Source: Microbaculum marinisediminis
GTDB lineage: Bacteria; Pseudomonadota; Alphaproteobacteria; Rhizobiales; Tepidamorphaceae
Direction: 5' to 3'
DNA: 64,000 nt
Assembly (NCBI RefSeq): GCF_025397915.1
Contig: NZ_JALIDZ010000003.1
Span: 535,002-599,001 of the forward strand
Numbering within the stretch: the first letter of the stretch is position 1; the number at the start of each line of letters is the position of its first letter. The position numbers and the translations under genes were made by a program. The notes below the pieces were generated by a model that was not told the origin of the DNA, did no database searches, and was given only the letters and a program-made list of their open reading frames with translations. This document shows, in pieces, positions 44,581 through 53,970 of the stretch.

Positions 44581-45395
44581 GCCTCGAAACGTTCGGCCCC
44601 GTCCTGCTCGTCGGGGCCGGGAAGATGGGCGGGGCGATGCTGGAAGGCTGGCTCGAGCGCGGCCTGCCGCCGGCCAATCTGACGGTGCTCGATCCCGTTC
44701 CCTCCGCCGAGCTGTCGGCGCTTGCCGCGGGCAAGGGGTTTCATCTCAATCCGGTCAGTTCGACCACGCCGCCGCAGATCGCGGTGATCGCGGTGAAGCC
44801 GCAGGTGATGGACGACGTGCTCGCCGGCGTCGCGGCGCGCATCCCCGGGGCTTGTGCCGTGGTGTCGGTGGCCGCCGGCAAGACCATCGCCAATCTCGCC
44901 CGGCATTTCCCGTCCGGCCAGCCGATCATCCGCACGATCCCGAACACGCCGGCCGCGATCGGACGCGGCATCACCGTGTGCGTGGCCAATGGCGATGTCG
45001 ACGCCGGACAGCGCGCGGCGGCAACGTCGCTGCTGGAGGCTTGCGGCGAAGTCGCCTGGATCGATGACGAGGCGTTGATGGACGCAGTGACGGCGGTATC
45101 GGGCTCCGGACCCGCCTACGTGTTCCTGCTCGCCGAATGCCTGGCCGAGGCCGGCGTGAAGGCGGGGCTGTCGGCCGACCTCGCCATGCAACTTGCCCGC
45201 GTCACCGTGTCCGGGGCCGGCGAGCTGCTGCACCGCTCCGATCTCGATCCCGCGACGCTTCGCAAGAACGTCACCTCGCCGGGCGGCACCACGGAAGCCG
45301 CGTTGCGGGTCCTGATGGGCGAGGCGGGGCTGGGAGAGCTGATGAGCGACGCGGTTGCCGCCGCCACGAAGCGCGGCAAGGAACTGGCGGGTTAA
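44577..45395 (+). CDS. proC: Pyrroline-5-carboxylate reductase
   Basis: Last step of proline synthesis, 272 residues. The NADP-binding motif is LLVGAGKMGGAM near the N-terminus; IAVIAVKPQVMDDVL and RTIPNTPAAIGRG are typical. The C-terminal signature is SGSGPAYVFLLAECL, then TSPGGTTEAALRVL. It begins with GTG overlapping the YbjN stop. It converges with nothing, and the TetR/COQ9-like gene follows 70 bases later. Confidence 0.95.
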   Translation: MSLETFGPVLLVGAGKMGGAMLEGWLERGLPPANLTVLDPVPSAELSALAAGKGFHLNPVSSTTPPQIAVIAVKPQVMDDVLAGVAARIPGACAVVSVAAGKTIANLARHFPSGQPIIRTIPNTPAAIGRGITVCVANGDVDAGQRAAATSLLEACGEVAWIDDEALMDAVTAVSGSGPAYVFLLAECLAEAGVKAGLSADLAMQLARVTVSGAGELLHRSDLDPATLRKNVTSPGGTTEAALRVLMGEAGLGELMSDAVAAATKRGKELAG

Positions 45396-45465
45396 AGCCG
45401 GTCGCGGCGCATCGCCGCCTTGCGTGTCCGCGCGCATAGCCTATCTTTCCGTGCCGGAGGTGCCG

Positions 45466-46185
45466 ATGGCCCGGAAGACCACGAAAGCGAAACCCCAGCC
45501 GGCGAAAACCCAGACGGCGAAGACGCCGGACGACATCGTCGACGCGGCGCTCGGGCTTGCCGCCGAGCAGCCCTGGGACGAGGTTCGGCTCACCGATATC
45601 GCCGCGCGGGCGGGCGTGTCGCTGTCGGCGCTTCGTGCCGCCTTCGACGGCAAGATCGCCATCCTCGCCGCCTTCATCCGGCGCATCGACCAGGCGGTGC
45701 TCGACGCGCTCGATCCCGAGCTCTCCGACGAGCCGGCCCGCGAGCGGCTGTTCGACGTGCTGATGACGCGCTTCGATGCGCTGATGCCCTACAAGGAGGC
45801 GGTGCGGTCGATCGCCGGCAGCTTCGAGCGGCGGCCCGGCGACCTGATCGCCATGAACCCCATCGCGGTGCGGTCGATGGTGTGGATGCTCGAGGCCGCG
45901 GGCATCGACACGAGCGGGCGGCTCGGCATGGTCGGCGCGCAGGGGCTCGCCGTCGCCTTCGGGCGGACCTTGCGGGTCTGGCTGAAGGACGACGACCCGG
46001 GCATGGCGCGCACCATGGTCGAGCTCGACCGCAGGCTGACGGAGGGCGGGCGCTGGATGCGCCGGCTCGAGGGGCTGGCGAGCTTCGCCGACGCCATCGA
46101 CCGGGTGCGCCGCGGCCGTCGCCGTCGGCGGCGCCGCTACGACGCGGATCCGGAGCCGGGCGAGGAATACGGCGGCGGCATCTGA
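45466..46185 (+). CDS. TetR/COQ9-like protein
   Basis: Protein of 239 residues with an N-terminal helix-turn-helix-like domain (about 20-70: LTDIAARAGVSLSALRAAF) behind a Lys/Thr/Pro-rich tail. A helical C-terminal part resembles COQ9 (VWMLEAAGI, WLKDDDPGMARTMVELDRRL), a ubiquinone-biosynthesis accessory factor of TetR fold. So it could be a regulator or a COQ9-type ubiquinone factor. It has a basic run RRGRRRRRRR near the end. The ATG at 45466 follows GGAGG. A UbiK-like gene lies upstream, which favours a ubiquinone link, but this is inference. Confidence 0.8.
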   Translation: MARKTTKAKPQPAKTQTAKTPDDIVDAALGLAAEQPWDEVRLTDIAARAGVSLSALRAAFDGKIAILAAFIRRIDQAVLDALDPELSDEPARERLFDVLMTRFDALMPYKEAVRSIAGSFERRPGDLIAMNPIAVRSMVWMLEAAGIDTSGRLGMVGAQGLAVAFGRTLRVWLKDDDPGMARTMVELDRRLTEGGRWMRRLEGLASFADAIDRVRRGRRRRRRRYDADPEPGEEYGGGI

Positions 46186-46238
46186 CCTTGCCGCTGCGGC
46201 ACGGACCGTGCTAGGCGCCTCGCCTGGAGGTGACGACC

Positions 46239-46589
46239 ATGACCGATGCCGCAGACTTCATCGCATTCGACGACTTTCTCAAGGTCGACATCCGTGTCGG
46301 CACCGTCGTGCAGGCCGAGCCGTTTCCCGAAGCGCGCAAGCCGGCGATCAAGCTGTGGATCGACTTCGGGCCGGAGATCGGCACCAAGAAGACCTCGGCG
46401 CAGATCACCAGGCACTACACGCCCGAGAGCATTCTCGGCGAGCAGGTGGCCGCCGTCGTCAACTTCCCGCCGCGCCAGATCGGCAAGTTCATGTCGGAGG
46501 TGCTCACCCTCGGCTTTCCCGACGAGGACGGCGAGGTGGTGCTGATCCGGCCCGGGCGTCTGGTGCCCAACGGCGGCCGGCTGTACTGA
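46239..46589 (+). CDS. CsaA-like tRNA-binding protein
   Basis: Protein of 116 residues with a single tRNA-binding OB domain (as in CsaA and the N-terminal part of PheT). Conserved parts: [35 protein letters not shown] and [16 protein letters not shown]. CsaA acts as a chaperone or binds tRNA. The ATG at 46239 has GGAGG at 8-base spacing; a GTG nine bases upstream is less likely. It converges with the MFS gene (7 bases between). Confidence 0.9.
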   Translation: MTDAADFIAFDDFLKVDIRVGTVVQAEPFPEARKPAIKLWIDFGPEIGTKKTSAQITRHYTPESILGEQVAAVVNFPPRQIGKFMSEVLTLGFPDEDGEVVLIRPGRLVPNGGRLY

Positions 46590-46596
46590 CCCGGCC

Positions 46597-47790
46597 TCAC
46601 TCCCCGGCCGGTTGCGGCGCGGCGCGCGGCGCGCGCATGCCGCCGGGCAGCAGCAGCGCCATCGCGAAGACCACGGCCATCGCGCCGCCCAGCAGCATCA
46701 GCAGGGCCGTCGACGAGCCGGTGCGCTCGTGCAGCACCGCGATCATCGGCACGATGCCGGAGCTGACGCCGAGCGTCAGCAGGAACTGGATCGAGTAGAC
46801 CCGCGAGCGCCAGGCCGGCGCCACGTAGTGGCCGATCAGCCAGGCGCCGACCGGGATCTCGCCGAAGACCGCCAGCATCAGCGGCACCGAAACCAGAACG
46901 GCGAGAGCGCCGTCGACCTGCGCCAGAACGAAGAACAGGACGGCCTGCAGCCCGGTCAGCGAAAACATGATCGGCTTGGCGCCGATCCGGTCGAGCAGGC
47001 GGCCGACCGGAAGCTGCGTGAAGGCGGCGAGCGCGAAGACCAGCGAGGCATAGGCGCCGATCGCCGCGACGCCGGACGCGCCATCGAGCCCGCCGGACAG
47101 GCGTTCCTCGAAGATCTTCGGCAGGGCGACGGTGACGCCGTTGAAGGCGATGCCGCCGAACAGGCTGGCGACGAACACGACGGCCAGCACGCGGAGCCGG
47201 TCGCCATTTGTCGCCTCGACCGATTTCGGGCCCCCGGCGCCATCGGCGTCCAGCACGACCGCCGGCAGCCACGCGAACGCGATCCCGAGCGTGACCGTCA
47301 GCGCGCCCGGCACGATGAACGCCGCGCGCCAGCCGAGATAGCCCGCCAGCAGGCCGGTGGCGCCGGCGGCCGCGGCGACGCCGAGATTGCCGTAGACGCC
47401 GTTGACGCCTAGGGCGCGGCCGGTCCGGGCGGCGAGCCGCACGATCATCGCCGTGCCGACGGGATGATAGATCGAGGCGAAGGCGCCGATGCCCGTCAGG
47501 CCGAGCGCCAGCGTTATCGGCCCCGCCGCCAGGCCGGTGGCGATCGAGGAAAGGCCGAGGCCGAGGAAGAAGGCGGCCATGAGCGGCTTGTCGCCGTAAC
47601 GGTCGCCGAGCCAGCCGGCCAGCGGGGTGCACAGCGCGAAGGCGATGAACCCCGGGGTGCCGAGCGCCAGCGCCTCGCCATAGCTCATGTCCCAGGTGGG
47701 ATGGATCGCCAGCACCGCCGTCGGGAAGATCAGCAGGAAGTAGTGATCCAGAAAGTGGGCGATGTTGACGAAGCGCAGGGTCCGGTTCAT
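46597..47790 (-). CDS. MFS transporter
   Basis: Twelve-helix-type major facilitator, 397 residues. The MFS A motif is GDRYGDKPLM between helices 2 and 3; GNLGVAAAAGATG lies in the first half; a second-half copy begins RLLDRIGAKPIMF. It is probably an inner-membrane exporter, substrate unknown. I chose the ATG at 47790, giving MNRTLRFVNIAHFLDHYFLL; a longer frame to 47889 has a non-coding N-terminus. It is divergent from the AraC gene 98 bases away, so AraC probably regulates it. Confidence 0.9.
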   Translation of the reverse strand: MNRTLRFVNIAHFLDHYFLLIFPTAVLAIHPTWDMSYGEALALGTPGFIAFALCTPLAGWLGDRYGDKPLMAAFFLGLGLSSIATGLAAGPITLALGLTGIGAFASIYHPVGTAMIVRLAARTGRALGVNGVYGNLGVAAAAGATGLLAGYLGWRAAFIVPGALTVTLGIAFAWLPAVVLDADGAGGPKSVEATNGDRLRVLAVVFVASLFGGIAFNGVTVALPKIFEERLSGGLDGASGVAAIGAYASLVFALAAFTQLPVGRLLDRIGAKPIMFSLTGLQAVLFFVLAQVDGALAVLVSVPLMLAVFGEIPVGAWLIGHYVAPAWRSRVYSIQFLLTLGVSSGIVPMIAVLHERTGSSTALLMLLGGAMAVVFAMALLLPGGMRAPRAAPQPAGE

Positions 47791-47888
47791 CTGGGCCGCT
47801 CGGCGAAACAGGCGAATTTGGCTCAGCCTAGCACCGGGCCGTGTTGCCCGCTTGCGCAATCCGGTCCGGTAGTGTCGAATTCGTGCCA

Positions 47889-48626
47889 ATGTCGGACCTG
47901 CCGGACATCAAGACCTGGGCCAACGACTATCCGCGCGGCCACGTCATCGCGCTGCACGCCCACGCCTTCTGCCAGCTCGTGTTCGCCAAGCGCGGGGCGA
48001 TGCGGGTCAAGGCGCGCGGCGGGACCTGGGTGGTGCCGCCGGGACGCGCGCTGTGGATGCCGGCGCGCGAGCCGCACGAGGTCTTCTGCCGGACCGAGGT
48101 GGCGATGCGGACGGTCTATATTTCCGACAGCGTGCGCCTGCCGTTCGTCGCCAGCTTCGCGGTGCTGGGCGTCAGCGCGCTGATGCGCGAGCTGATCGTG
48201 CGGCTTGTCGAGGGGCCGGTGGCCGACGGCACCCGGCCGCACCTGCTGGCGCTGCTGATCGCGGACCTCAAGACCGGCCCGGTGATGCCGCTCAACCTGC
48301 CGGAACCGGCCGACGAGCGGCTCGCCCGCGTGGCGGGGCTGCTGATGGAGGACCCCGCCGATAGGCGCGGCCTCGACGACTGGGCGGCGGCGGCCGGCAT
48401 GGCGCGGCGCAGCTTCGCCCGGCGTTTTGCGGCGGATACTGGCTTGAGCTTCGGAGCGTGGCGGCGACGGCTGCGGCTGCTGGGCGGCATCGAGCGGCTG
48501 GCCGCCGGCGAGCCGGTGACGGCCGTCGCGCTCGAGGCGGGATACGACAGCACCAGCGCCTTCATCCACGCCTTCCGGCGCGAGTTCGGCGTGACGCCCG
48601 GACGGTATTTCGGCGCGGGTCCCTAG
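47889..48626 (+). CDS. AraC-family transcriptional regulator
   Basis: Protein of 245 residues with an N-terminal cupin-like domain (HAHAFCQLVFAKRGAMRV and PPGRALWMPAREPHEV) and C-terminal double helix-turn-helix AraC domain (MARRSFARRF, then VALEAGYDSTSAFIHAFRREFGVTPGRYF). It is divergent from the MFS transporter and probably controls it, the cupin domain sensing a small ligand. The ATG at 47889 follows a weak purine stretch. Its 3' end overlaps the histidine kinase gene by four bases. Confidence 0.94.
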   Translation: MSDLPDIKTWANDYPRGHVIALHAHAFCQLVFAKRGAMRVKARGGTWVVPPGRALWMPAREPHEVFCRTEVAMRTVYISDSVRLPFVASFAVLGVSALMRELIVRLVEGPVADGTRPHLLALLIADLKTGPVMPLNLPEPADERLARVAGLLMEDPADRRGLDDWAAAAGMARRSFARRFAADTGLSFGAWRRRLRLLGGIERLAAGEPVTAVALEAGYDSTSAFIHAFRREFGVTPGRYFGAGP

Positions 48627-49999
48627 ACCGGCAGCCGCACGGTCGCGCGCAGGCCGCCCAGCGGGCTGTCGGACAGGGTGATGTCGCCGCCGTGGCTGCG
48701 CACCGCGTCGCGGGCGATCGCCAGGCCCAGGCCGGTGCCGCCGCTTTCCTGGTTGCGCGAGTCGTCGAGCCGGTAGAACGGCTTGAACACTGCCTCGCGC
48801 AGCTCCGCGGGAACGCCGGGTCCGTTGTCCTCGATGATCACGGTCAGCCACATGTCGCCGCGCACGCCGGAAATCCTGACCTCGTCGCCGTAGCGGCAGG
48901 CGTTGTCGACGAGATTGGCGAGGCCGCGCTTCATGGTCTGCGGCTTCGCCGTCACCGTCGGCTCGCCGGAATAGCTGACCGTGGCCTTGTGGCCGGACCG
49001 CTCGGCGTCCGACTTCAGCGTCTCGAGCAGGGCGGGCACGTCGACGGGTTCCGATTGTTCGCCGGAATCGCCGCGGGCGAATGCCATGTATTCCTCGAGC
49101 ATGTGCTGCATCTCGTCGACATCGGCCGTCATCATCTCGATCTCGGGCGAGTCGCCGAGCAGGGCGAGCTCCAGCTTGAAGCGGGTCAGGATCGTCCGCA
49201 GGTCGTGACTGACGCCGGCCAGCATCGTTGTGCGCTGTTCGATCTGGCGCTCGATGCGCCGTTTCATCTCGAGGAAGGCGAGGGCGGCCTGGCGGACCTC
49301 ACGGGCGCCGCGCGGACGGAAATCCTCGACGTCGCGGCCCTTGCCGAAGGTCTCGGCGGCCTCGGCAAGCCGCAGGATCGGCCGGATCTGGTTGCGCAGG
49401 AAGGCCACCGCGACGGCAAGCAGCACGAGCGAGGCGCCGACCATCCAGACGATGAAGATATGCGAGTTCGAGGCGTAGGCCTGGCTGCGCCGGGCGAACA
49501 CGCGCAGCACCGCATCGTCCAGCTTGATGCGGATCTCGACGAGATTGGACTTGCCGACGGTGTCGATCCAGAAGGGCCGGCCGATCTGACGGGTGATCTC
49601 CTCGCTCAGCGTCCGGTCGAGCAGAGAGAAGAACGGCTTGGGGCCGGCCGGGGGAAGCGGGTCGGGCGGCAGGAACGAGATCGACAGGCCGAAGTCGTCG
49701 GCGGCGAGGCGCACCAGTGTCTGGTTGTCGGCGTCCCGCGGGAAATTCTCGTAGACGGTGATGATCGCCTTGATCTCCTGCGTCACCGCCTCGGACAGGC
49801 GCGCGGTGACCTGTTGCCAGTGTCGCTCCATGAATACGAAGGCGACGACGGCCTGCAGGATGACGATCGGCAGGATGATGATCAGCAGCGACCGGGCGAA
49901 CAGGCCCTTCGGCATCAGGCTGGCCACGCCACGCCAGAACCAGCGCCAGATGTTGCGGCCGGCGCGGGCAGGACGGGTGATGTCGGCGATCGATGCCAT
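48623..49999 (-). CDS. EnvZ-type membrane sensor histidine kinase
   Basis: Sensor kinase of 458 residues. N-terminal membrane helix (about 36-57), a periplasmic sensor region, second helix (about 175-197), HAMP, HisKA with phospho-acceptor His265 in GVSHDLRTILTR, and an HATPase_c domain with N box LVDNACRYG, G1 DNGPGVP and G2 GTGLGLAI. It overlaps AraC on the opposite strand and follows the regulator gene with 27 bases, so kinase and regulator are a two-component pair. Signal unknown. Confidence 0.94.
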   Translation of the reverse strand: MASIADITRPARAGRNIWRWFWRGVASLMPKGLFARSLLIIILPIVILQAVVAFVFMERHWQQVTARLSEAVTQEIKAIITVYENFPRDADNQTLVRLAADDFGLSISFLPPDPLPPAGPKPFFSLLDRTLSEEITRQIGRPFWIDTVGKSNLVEIRIKLDDAVLRVFARRSQAYASNSHIFIVWMVGASLVLLAVAVAFLRNQIRPILRLAEAAETFGKGRDVEDFRPRGAREVRQAALAFLEMKRRIERQIEQRTTMLAGVSHDLRTILTRFKLELALLGDSPEIEMMTADVDEMQHMLEEYMAFARGDSGEQSEPVDVPALLETLKSDAERSGHKATVSYSGEPTVTAKPQTMKRGLANLVDNACRYGDEVRISGVRGDMWLTVIIEDNGPGVPAELREAVFKPFYRLDDSRNQESGGTGLGLAIARDAVRSHGGDITLSDSPLGGLRATVRLPV

Positions 50000-50026
50000 T
50001 ACGGCTCCGGGGACGCTCTGTCGCGA

Positions 50027-50764
50027 TCAGTCGATCTGCAGCCGGTAGCCGATGCCGCGGACGGTCTGCAGGTGTATCGGGTTGCCGGGATCGGTCTCGA
50101 TCTTGCGGCGCAGGCGATTGATCTGGACGTCGACGGCGCGCTCGCTGCCATTGGCGCTGGCGGCCAGGTCGATCCGCGACACCGTCTCGCCCGGCTGCGT
50201 GGCGAAGATGCGCAGGAGATCGCGCTCGCGTTCGGTCAGCCGGACGATCTCGTCGCCGCATTTCAGTTCGCCGCGGCCGAGATGGAAGGAGAACGGGCCG
50301 AAGCACACCGTCTCCTCGACCGGCTGGCCGCGCGACTGGCGGCGCAGGATCGAGGCGATACGCAACAACAGTTCGCGCGGCTCGAAAGGTTTGGCCAGGT
50401 AGTCGTCCGCGCCGGCTTCCAGGCCCTGGATGCGATGCTCGAGCTCGGACCGGGCCGTCAGCATCAGTATCGGCACATCGGAGGAGGTCCGCAGGTCTGC
50501 GGCGAAATCGATGCCGGATTCGCCGGGCATCATCAGGTCGAGCACGATCAGATCGAAGGTGAGACCGTTGAGCCGCCGCCGTGCCTCCGCGGCCGTGTCG
50601 GCGGTCGTGACCCGGTAGCCGTTCTCCACCAGGTAGCGCGACAGCAGCGTACGGATGCGGCGGTCGTCGTCGACCACCAGCAGGTGCGGCGCGGTGTCTT
50701 CCGGCACCGTCGCGCGGCCCTTGGCGGCGGTTGCGCGGTCACTCGTCGTGTCGCCAGCTATCAT
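50027..50764 (-). CDS. petR: OmpR-family response regulator, PetR-like
   Basis: Response regulator of 245 residues. Receiver domain: VVDDDRRIRTLL with acidic pocket, phosphoacceptor Asp76 (IVLDLMMP), and Lys125 in AKPFEPRE. The C-terminal winged-helix OmpR-type domain ends RKIETDPGNPIHLQTVRGIGYRLQ. With the upstream MarR gene it matches the petP-petR pair known from Rhodobacter, where PetR and PetP are needed for cytochrome bc1 expression; petABC is in the same window 25 kb away. The gene name is by analogy and is not proven. Confidence 0.85.
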   Translation of the reverse strand: MIAGDTTSDRATAAKGRATVPEDTAPHLLVVDDDRRIRTLLSRYLVENGYRVTTADTAAEARRRLNGLTFDLIVLDLMMPGESGIDFAADLRTSSDVPILMLTARSELEHRIQGLEAGADDYLAKPFEPRELLLRIASILRRQSRGQPVEETVCFGPFSFHLGRGELKCGDEIVRLTERERDLLRIFATQPGETVSRIDLAASANGSERAVDVQINRLRRKIETDPGNPIHLQTVRGIGYRLQID

Positions 50765-50814
50765 GTCAGCGGACCTCCGGTCGCCCCCGCGTTCCGGTTG
50801 GCGGATGCGTTGGT

Positions 50815-51360
50815 TCAGTCATTCTGCCGCGAGCCCTGGTTGCCCTTCAACAAGGCTGCGACCTTGTCGCGCTCGCGCGGATTGACCATGGCCATCAGGA
50901 ATCGCCGTGTCGCATCGGCGTCGGCCTCGCTCGTCGCCGCGATCGCGGTGGCGAATCGCGCGAACTGGGGCGAGGCGAGCCGCAGCGCCAGCGCGCGGCC
51001 GCGGTCGGTCGGGAACAGCAGACGCTGGCGGCGGTCGGAGGGGCCTTCCTGCTGGTACACGAATCCCTCGTCGACAAGCTGCTTCAATACCCGCCCGAGA
51101 CTCTGCTTGGTGATCTTGAGGATATCCAGGAGTTCGGCGACGCTCAGGCCCGGGTTGCGGTTGACGAAATGCAGCACCCGGTGATGGGCGCGGCCGAAGT
51201 CGTACTCGTTGAGGATCGCGTCCGGGTCGCTGATGAAATCGCGATAGGCGAAGAACAGCAGTTCGACCAGGTCGAACAGACTGGTGTCGGGCGTCTCCGC
51301 CCCGCTTTCCGCCTGCCGGTCCTTTTCCGCCGCGAGGCGACTGAAATTTACGTCAGCCAT
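50815..51360 (-). CDS. petP: MarR-family regulator, PetP-like
   Basis: Winged-helix regulator of 181 residues with a long N-terminal helix, DNA-recognition region SVAELLDILKITKQSLGRVLKQLVDEGF and wing ...RRQRLLFPTDRG.... In Rhodobacter, PetP is a MarR-type protein encoded next to PetR; here it precedes the petR-like gene by 51 bases. It diverges from ilvE over a 209-bp AT-rich gap that should contain both promoters. Assignment as PetP is by neighbourhood and sequence memory. Confidence 0.82.
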   Translation of the reverse strand: MADVNFSRLAAEKDRQAESGAETPDTSLFDLVELLFFAYRDFISDPDAILNEYDFGRAHHRVLHFVNRNPGLSVAELLDILKITKQSLGRVLKQLVDEGFVYQQEGPSDRRQRLLFPTDRGRALALRLASPQFARFATAIAATSEADADATRRFLMAMVNPRERDKVAALLKGNQGSRQND

Positions 51361-51569
51361 ATTGACATATTTTTTTTCGATTGTTACGGATAAGCCACCG
51401 TACGCGAAATAATCGATCGCCGCGGTCGCCGTTCAAGGCTAAACGATAGCGCACCCGCTATTGACTGGCCTGTTCAGGCGGAAGATACCGATTGTCGCAT
51501 CAACACGCAAAGCCCATGCCGCCCGCCAAGGGATTGGGGCGCAATCGGGTAACGCCAAGGAGTTAAGTC

Positions 51570-52475
51570 ATGTCGTCTCTTCCCTTCGATCAGCGTGAGG
51601 GCGTCATCTGGTATGACGGCCGCATGGTGCCGTGGACGGACGCAAATCTGCATGTTCTCAGCCACGGGCTGCACTATGCGAGCGCCGTATTCGAGGGCGA
51701 GCGGGCCTATGGCGGCGAGATCTTCAAGCTCGACGAGCATACCCGCCGGCTGCACGAGTCGGCCCGTCTGCTGGATTTCGAGATCCCGTATTCGGTCGAG
51801 GAGATCAATGAGGCCTGCAACGCCGTGCTGCGCGAGCAGGGGTATTCCGACGCCTATGTCCGTCCGGTCGCCTGGCGCGGCAGCGAGATGATGGGCGTTT
51901 CGGCGCAGCACAACATGATCCACCTGGCGATCGCCGTGTGGGAGTGGCCGTCCTATTTCGATCCGGCGCAGCGGGCCAAGGGCATCCGGCTCGACATCGC
52001 CGAGTTCCGGCGTCCCGATCCGCGCACCGCGCCGTGCAAGTCGAAGGCTGCGGGCCTCTACATGATCTGCACGATCTCCAAGCACAAGGCCGAGAAGAAG
52101 GGCTTCGCCGACGCGCTGATGTTCGACTGGCGCGGCTACGTGGCCGAGGCGACCGGCGCCAACGTCTTCTTCGTCAAGGACGGGGTCCTGCACACGCCGA
52201 CGCCGGACTGCTTCCTCGACGGCATCACCCGGCGCACCGTCATCGATCTGGCCAAGCGGCGCGGCTACGAGCTGGTCGAGCGGCACATCAAGCCGGAAGA
52301 GATGGAAGGGTTCGAGGAGTGCTTCATCTGCGGCACGGCGGCGGAAGTGACACCGGTCTCCGAGATCGGGCCCTACACCTTCACCCCCGGCAACATCACG
52401 CTGACGCTGATGAACGACTACAGCGAGGAAGTTCAGCCGAAGCAGCCGACCAAACAGATGGCGGCTGCCCGCTGA
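51570..52475 (+). CDS. ilvE: Branched-chain amino acid aminotransferase
   Basis: Class IV aminotransferase of 301 residues making Leu, Ile and Val from their keto acids. PLP-binding Lys159 lies in SKAAGLYM; EATGANVFFVKDG holds the conserved Glu/Asn region; and CFICGTAAEVTPV follows. The ATG follows AAGGAG. Length and motifs match the short alphaproteobacterial form. It may be a D-amino-acid transaminase-like relative, but the substrate loop supports ilvE. It is followed by a strong terminator. Confidence 0.94.
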   Translation: MSSLPFDQREGVIWYDGRMVPWTDANLHVLSHGLHYASAVFEGERAYGGEIFKLDEHTRRLHESARLLDFEIPYSVEEINEACNAVLREQGYSDAYVRPVAWRGSEMMGVSAQHNMIHLAIAVWEWPSYFDPAQRAKGIRLDIAEFRRPDPRTAPCKSKAAGLYMICTISKHKAEKKGFADALMFDWRGYVAEATGANVFFVKDGVLHTPTPDCFLDGITRRTVIDLAKRRGYELVERHIKPEEMEGFEECFICGTAAEVTPVSEIGPYTFTPGNITLTLMNDYSEEVQPKQPTKQMAAAR

Positions 52476-52500
52476 CCGATTTGCGAAACGGCTAGTCCGG

Positions 52501-52536
52501 ACGGCGCGGGTTCCTCAAGGGATCCGCGCCGTTTTT
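52501..52536 (+). terminator. Rho-independent terminator of ilvE
   Basis: Stem of 9 bp (ACGGCGCGG at 52501-52509 and its complement at 52524-52532) with a 14-base loop, ending in a run of five Ts (52532-52536). It lies just after the ilvE stop and before the convergent MFS gene; the minus-strand side lacks a T tract. Confidence 0.92.
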
Positions 52537-53786
52537 CATTCGGCCGGCGCTGCGTGATGCGGCTTGAACAGGCGCCCGCGCTCGGTGATCAGAACCGTGA
52601 TCAGCGCCAGGGTACCGAGAACGAGAAAGCCCGAGAGCAGCGGCACGACGGTTCCGTCGTAGAGATGGCCGACGTACCAGCCGAAGACCGTCGCGCCGGC
52701 CGTCGTGATCGCGCCGACGAAGGAGGCGGCCACGCCGGCTATGTTGCCGAGTGGCTCCATCGCCATGGCGTTGAAGTTGGGCATCATCATGCCGAAACAG
52801 AAGAAGTTGGCGGCCAGGAAGGCGCAGAACAGCCAGATCGACGGTTCGCGGCCGTAGATCAACACGACGGCAAGATGCACGGCGGCGACGACGACGAAGC
52901 CGAGGAGCGCGGCATGCGAGAGTGGCCGCATGCCGATGCGGATGACCAGCCGGCCGTTCAGAAACGCGGCAACGGCCAGCGACCCCGAGATCATCGCGAA
53001 AAACAGCGGGAACAGTTCGCCGATCTCGAAGGACTCGACGAAAATCTGCTGCGCAGAATTGATGTAGGCCAGCAGCGGCCCGAAGATGAAGGCGATGGCG
53101 ATGGTGTAGCCAAACGTCTCGCGGTTCGAGATCGTCCGGTAGAGCGCATGGCCCAGCCACCGCAGCGACAGGGGCGCGCGCTCCTCCGGCGGTCGCGTCT
53201 CGGGAAGCCGGACCTGCACCCAGACGGCGATCGCCAGGCTGAACAGCAGCAGGGCGACGAAGATCAGGTGCCAGCCGCCCAGCGCCAGGATGCCGCTGCC
53301 CATGGCCGGGGCCAGCATCGGCAGGATAATGAAGACGATCATGACGAAGGACATGACGCGGGCCATGTCCCGGCCCTCGAACTTGTCGCGCACGACCGCG
53401 ATCCCGACGATGCGCGGCGACGCCGAGCCGATGCCCTGCAGGGCCCGCAGCAGCAGCATCGAGGAAAACGAGTCGGCCAGCAGCGTGCCCAGCGACGCCA
53501 GCACGAAGATGCCGAGGCCGACGGTGAGGATCAGCTTGCGCCCGAACCGGTCGGACAGCGGGCCGTAGACCGGCATGGCCGCCGCGAAGCCGAGCATGTA
53601 GGCGGTTATCATCAGCTGCCGGTCGTTGGGGTCGGCGACGGCGAGGTCGTCGGCGATCATCGGCAGGGCCGGCAGCATGATGTCGACGGCGACCGCGGTG
53701 AGCGCCATCAGCATCGCGATGATCGCCACGAACTCTGCAAAGGGGAGCGAGAGCGCGTTGGCGCTGCCGGCGGCGCGTGGTGTCAT
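52536..53786 (-). CDS. Bcr/CflA-family drug-resistance MFS transporter
   Basis: Twelve-helix MFS exporter, 416 residues. The A motif is GPLSDRFGRKLIL, typical of Bcr/CflA (drug efflux) proteins. The D-x-x-LPALP start (VDIMLPALPMIADDL) and ALQGIGSASPRIVGIAVVRDKF are further group marks. Substrate unknown; drug efflux inferred. The ATG has no clear ribosome-binding site. It converges with ilvE. Confidence 0.9.
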   Translation of the reverse strand: MTPRAAGSANALSLPFAEFVAIIAMLMALTAVAVDIMLPALPMIADDLAVADPNDRQLMITAYMLGFAAAMPVYGPLSDRFGRKLILTVGLGIFVLASLGTLLADSFSSMLLLRALQGIGSASPRIVGIAVVRDKFEGRDMARVMSFVMIVFIILPMLAPAMGSGILALGGWHLIFVALLLFSLAIAVWVQVRLPETRPPEERAPLSLRWLGHALYRTISNRETFGYTIAIAFIFGPLLAYINSAQQIFVESFEIGELFPLFFAMISGSLAVAAFLNGRLVIRIGMRPLSHAALLGFVVVAAVHLAVVLIYGREPSIWLFCAFLAANFFCFGMMMPNFNAMAMEPLGNIAGVAASFVGAITTAGATVFGWYVGHLYDGTVVPLLSGFLVLGTLALITVLITERGRLFKPHHAAPAE

Positions 53787-53970
53787 GTGGGCGTGTCGAT
53801 CGATGTCATGTTGCGGGATGCCGTACGCCGGTCCGGACGCACGGAAGGATGATGGTTCGAACTGATTACTGAACGCGAGAACGCGCCCGCAAACAACCGT
53901 CGATGGCGCATGTCTGCCCTGCCTTGCCCTTCCGGACGGGGAGCTGGGCGGCGGCGGCCGGGGGCGGGCG

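Noticed and set aside
48458..51184. Long plus-strand open frame (908 codons) opposite the kinase-regulator genes
   Set aside because: Antisense to clear two-component genes, with low-complexity composition and no family features.
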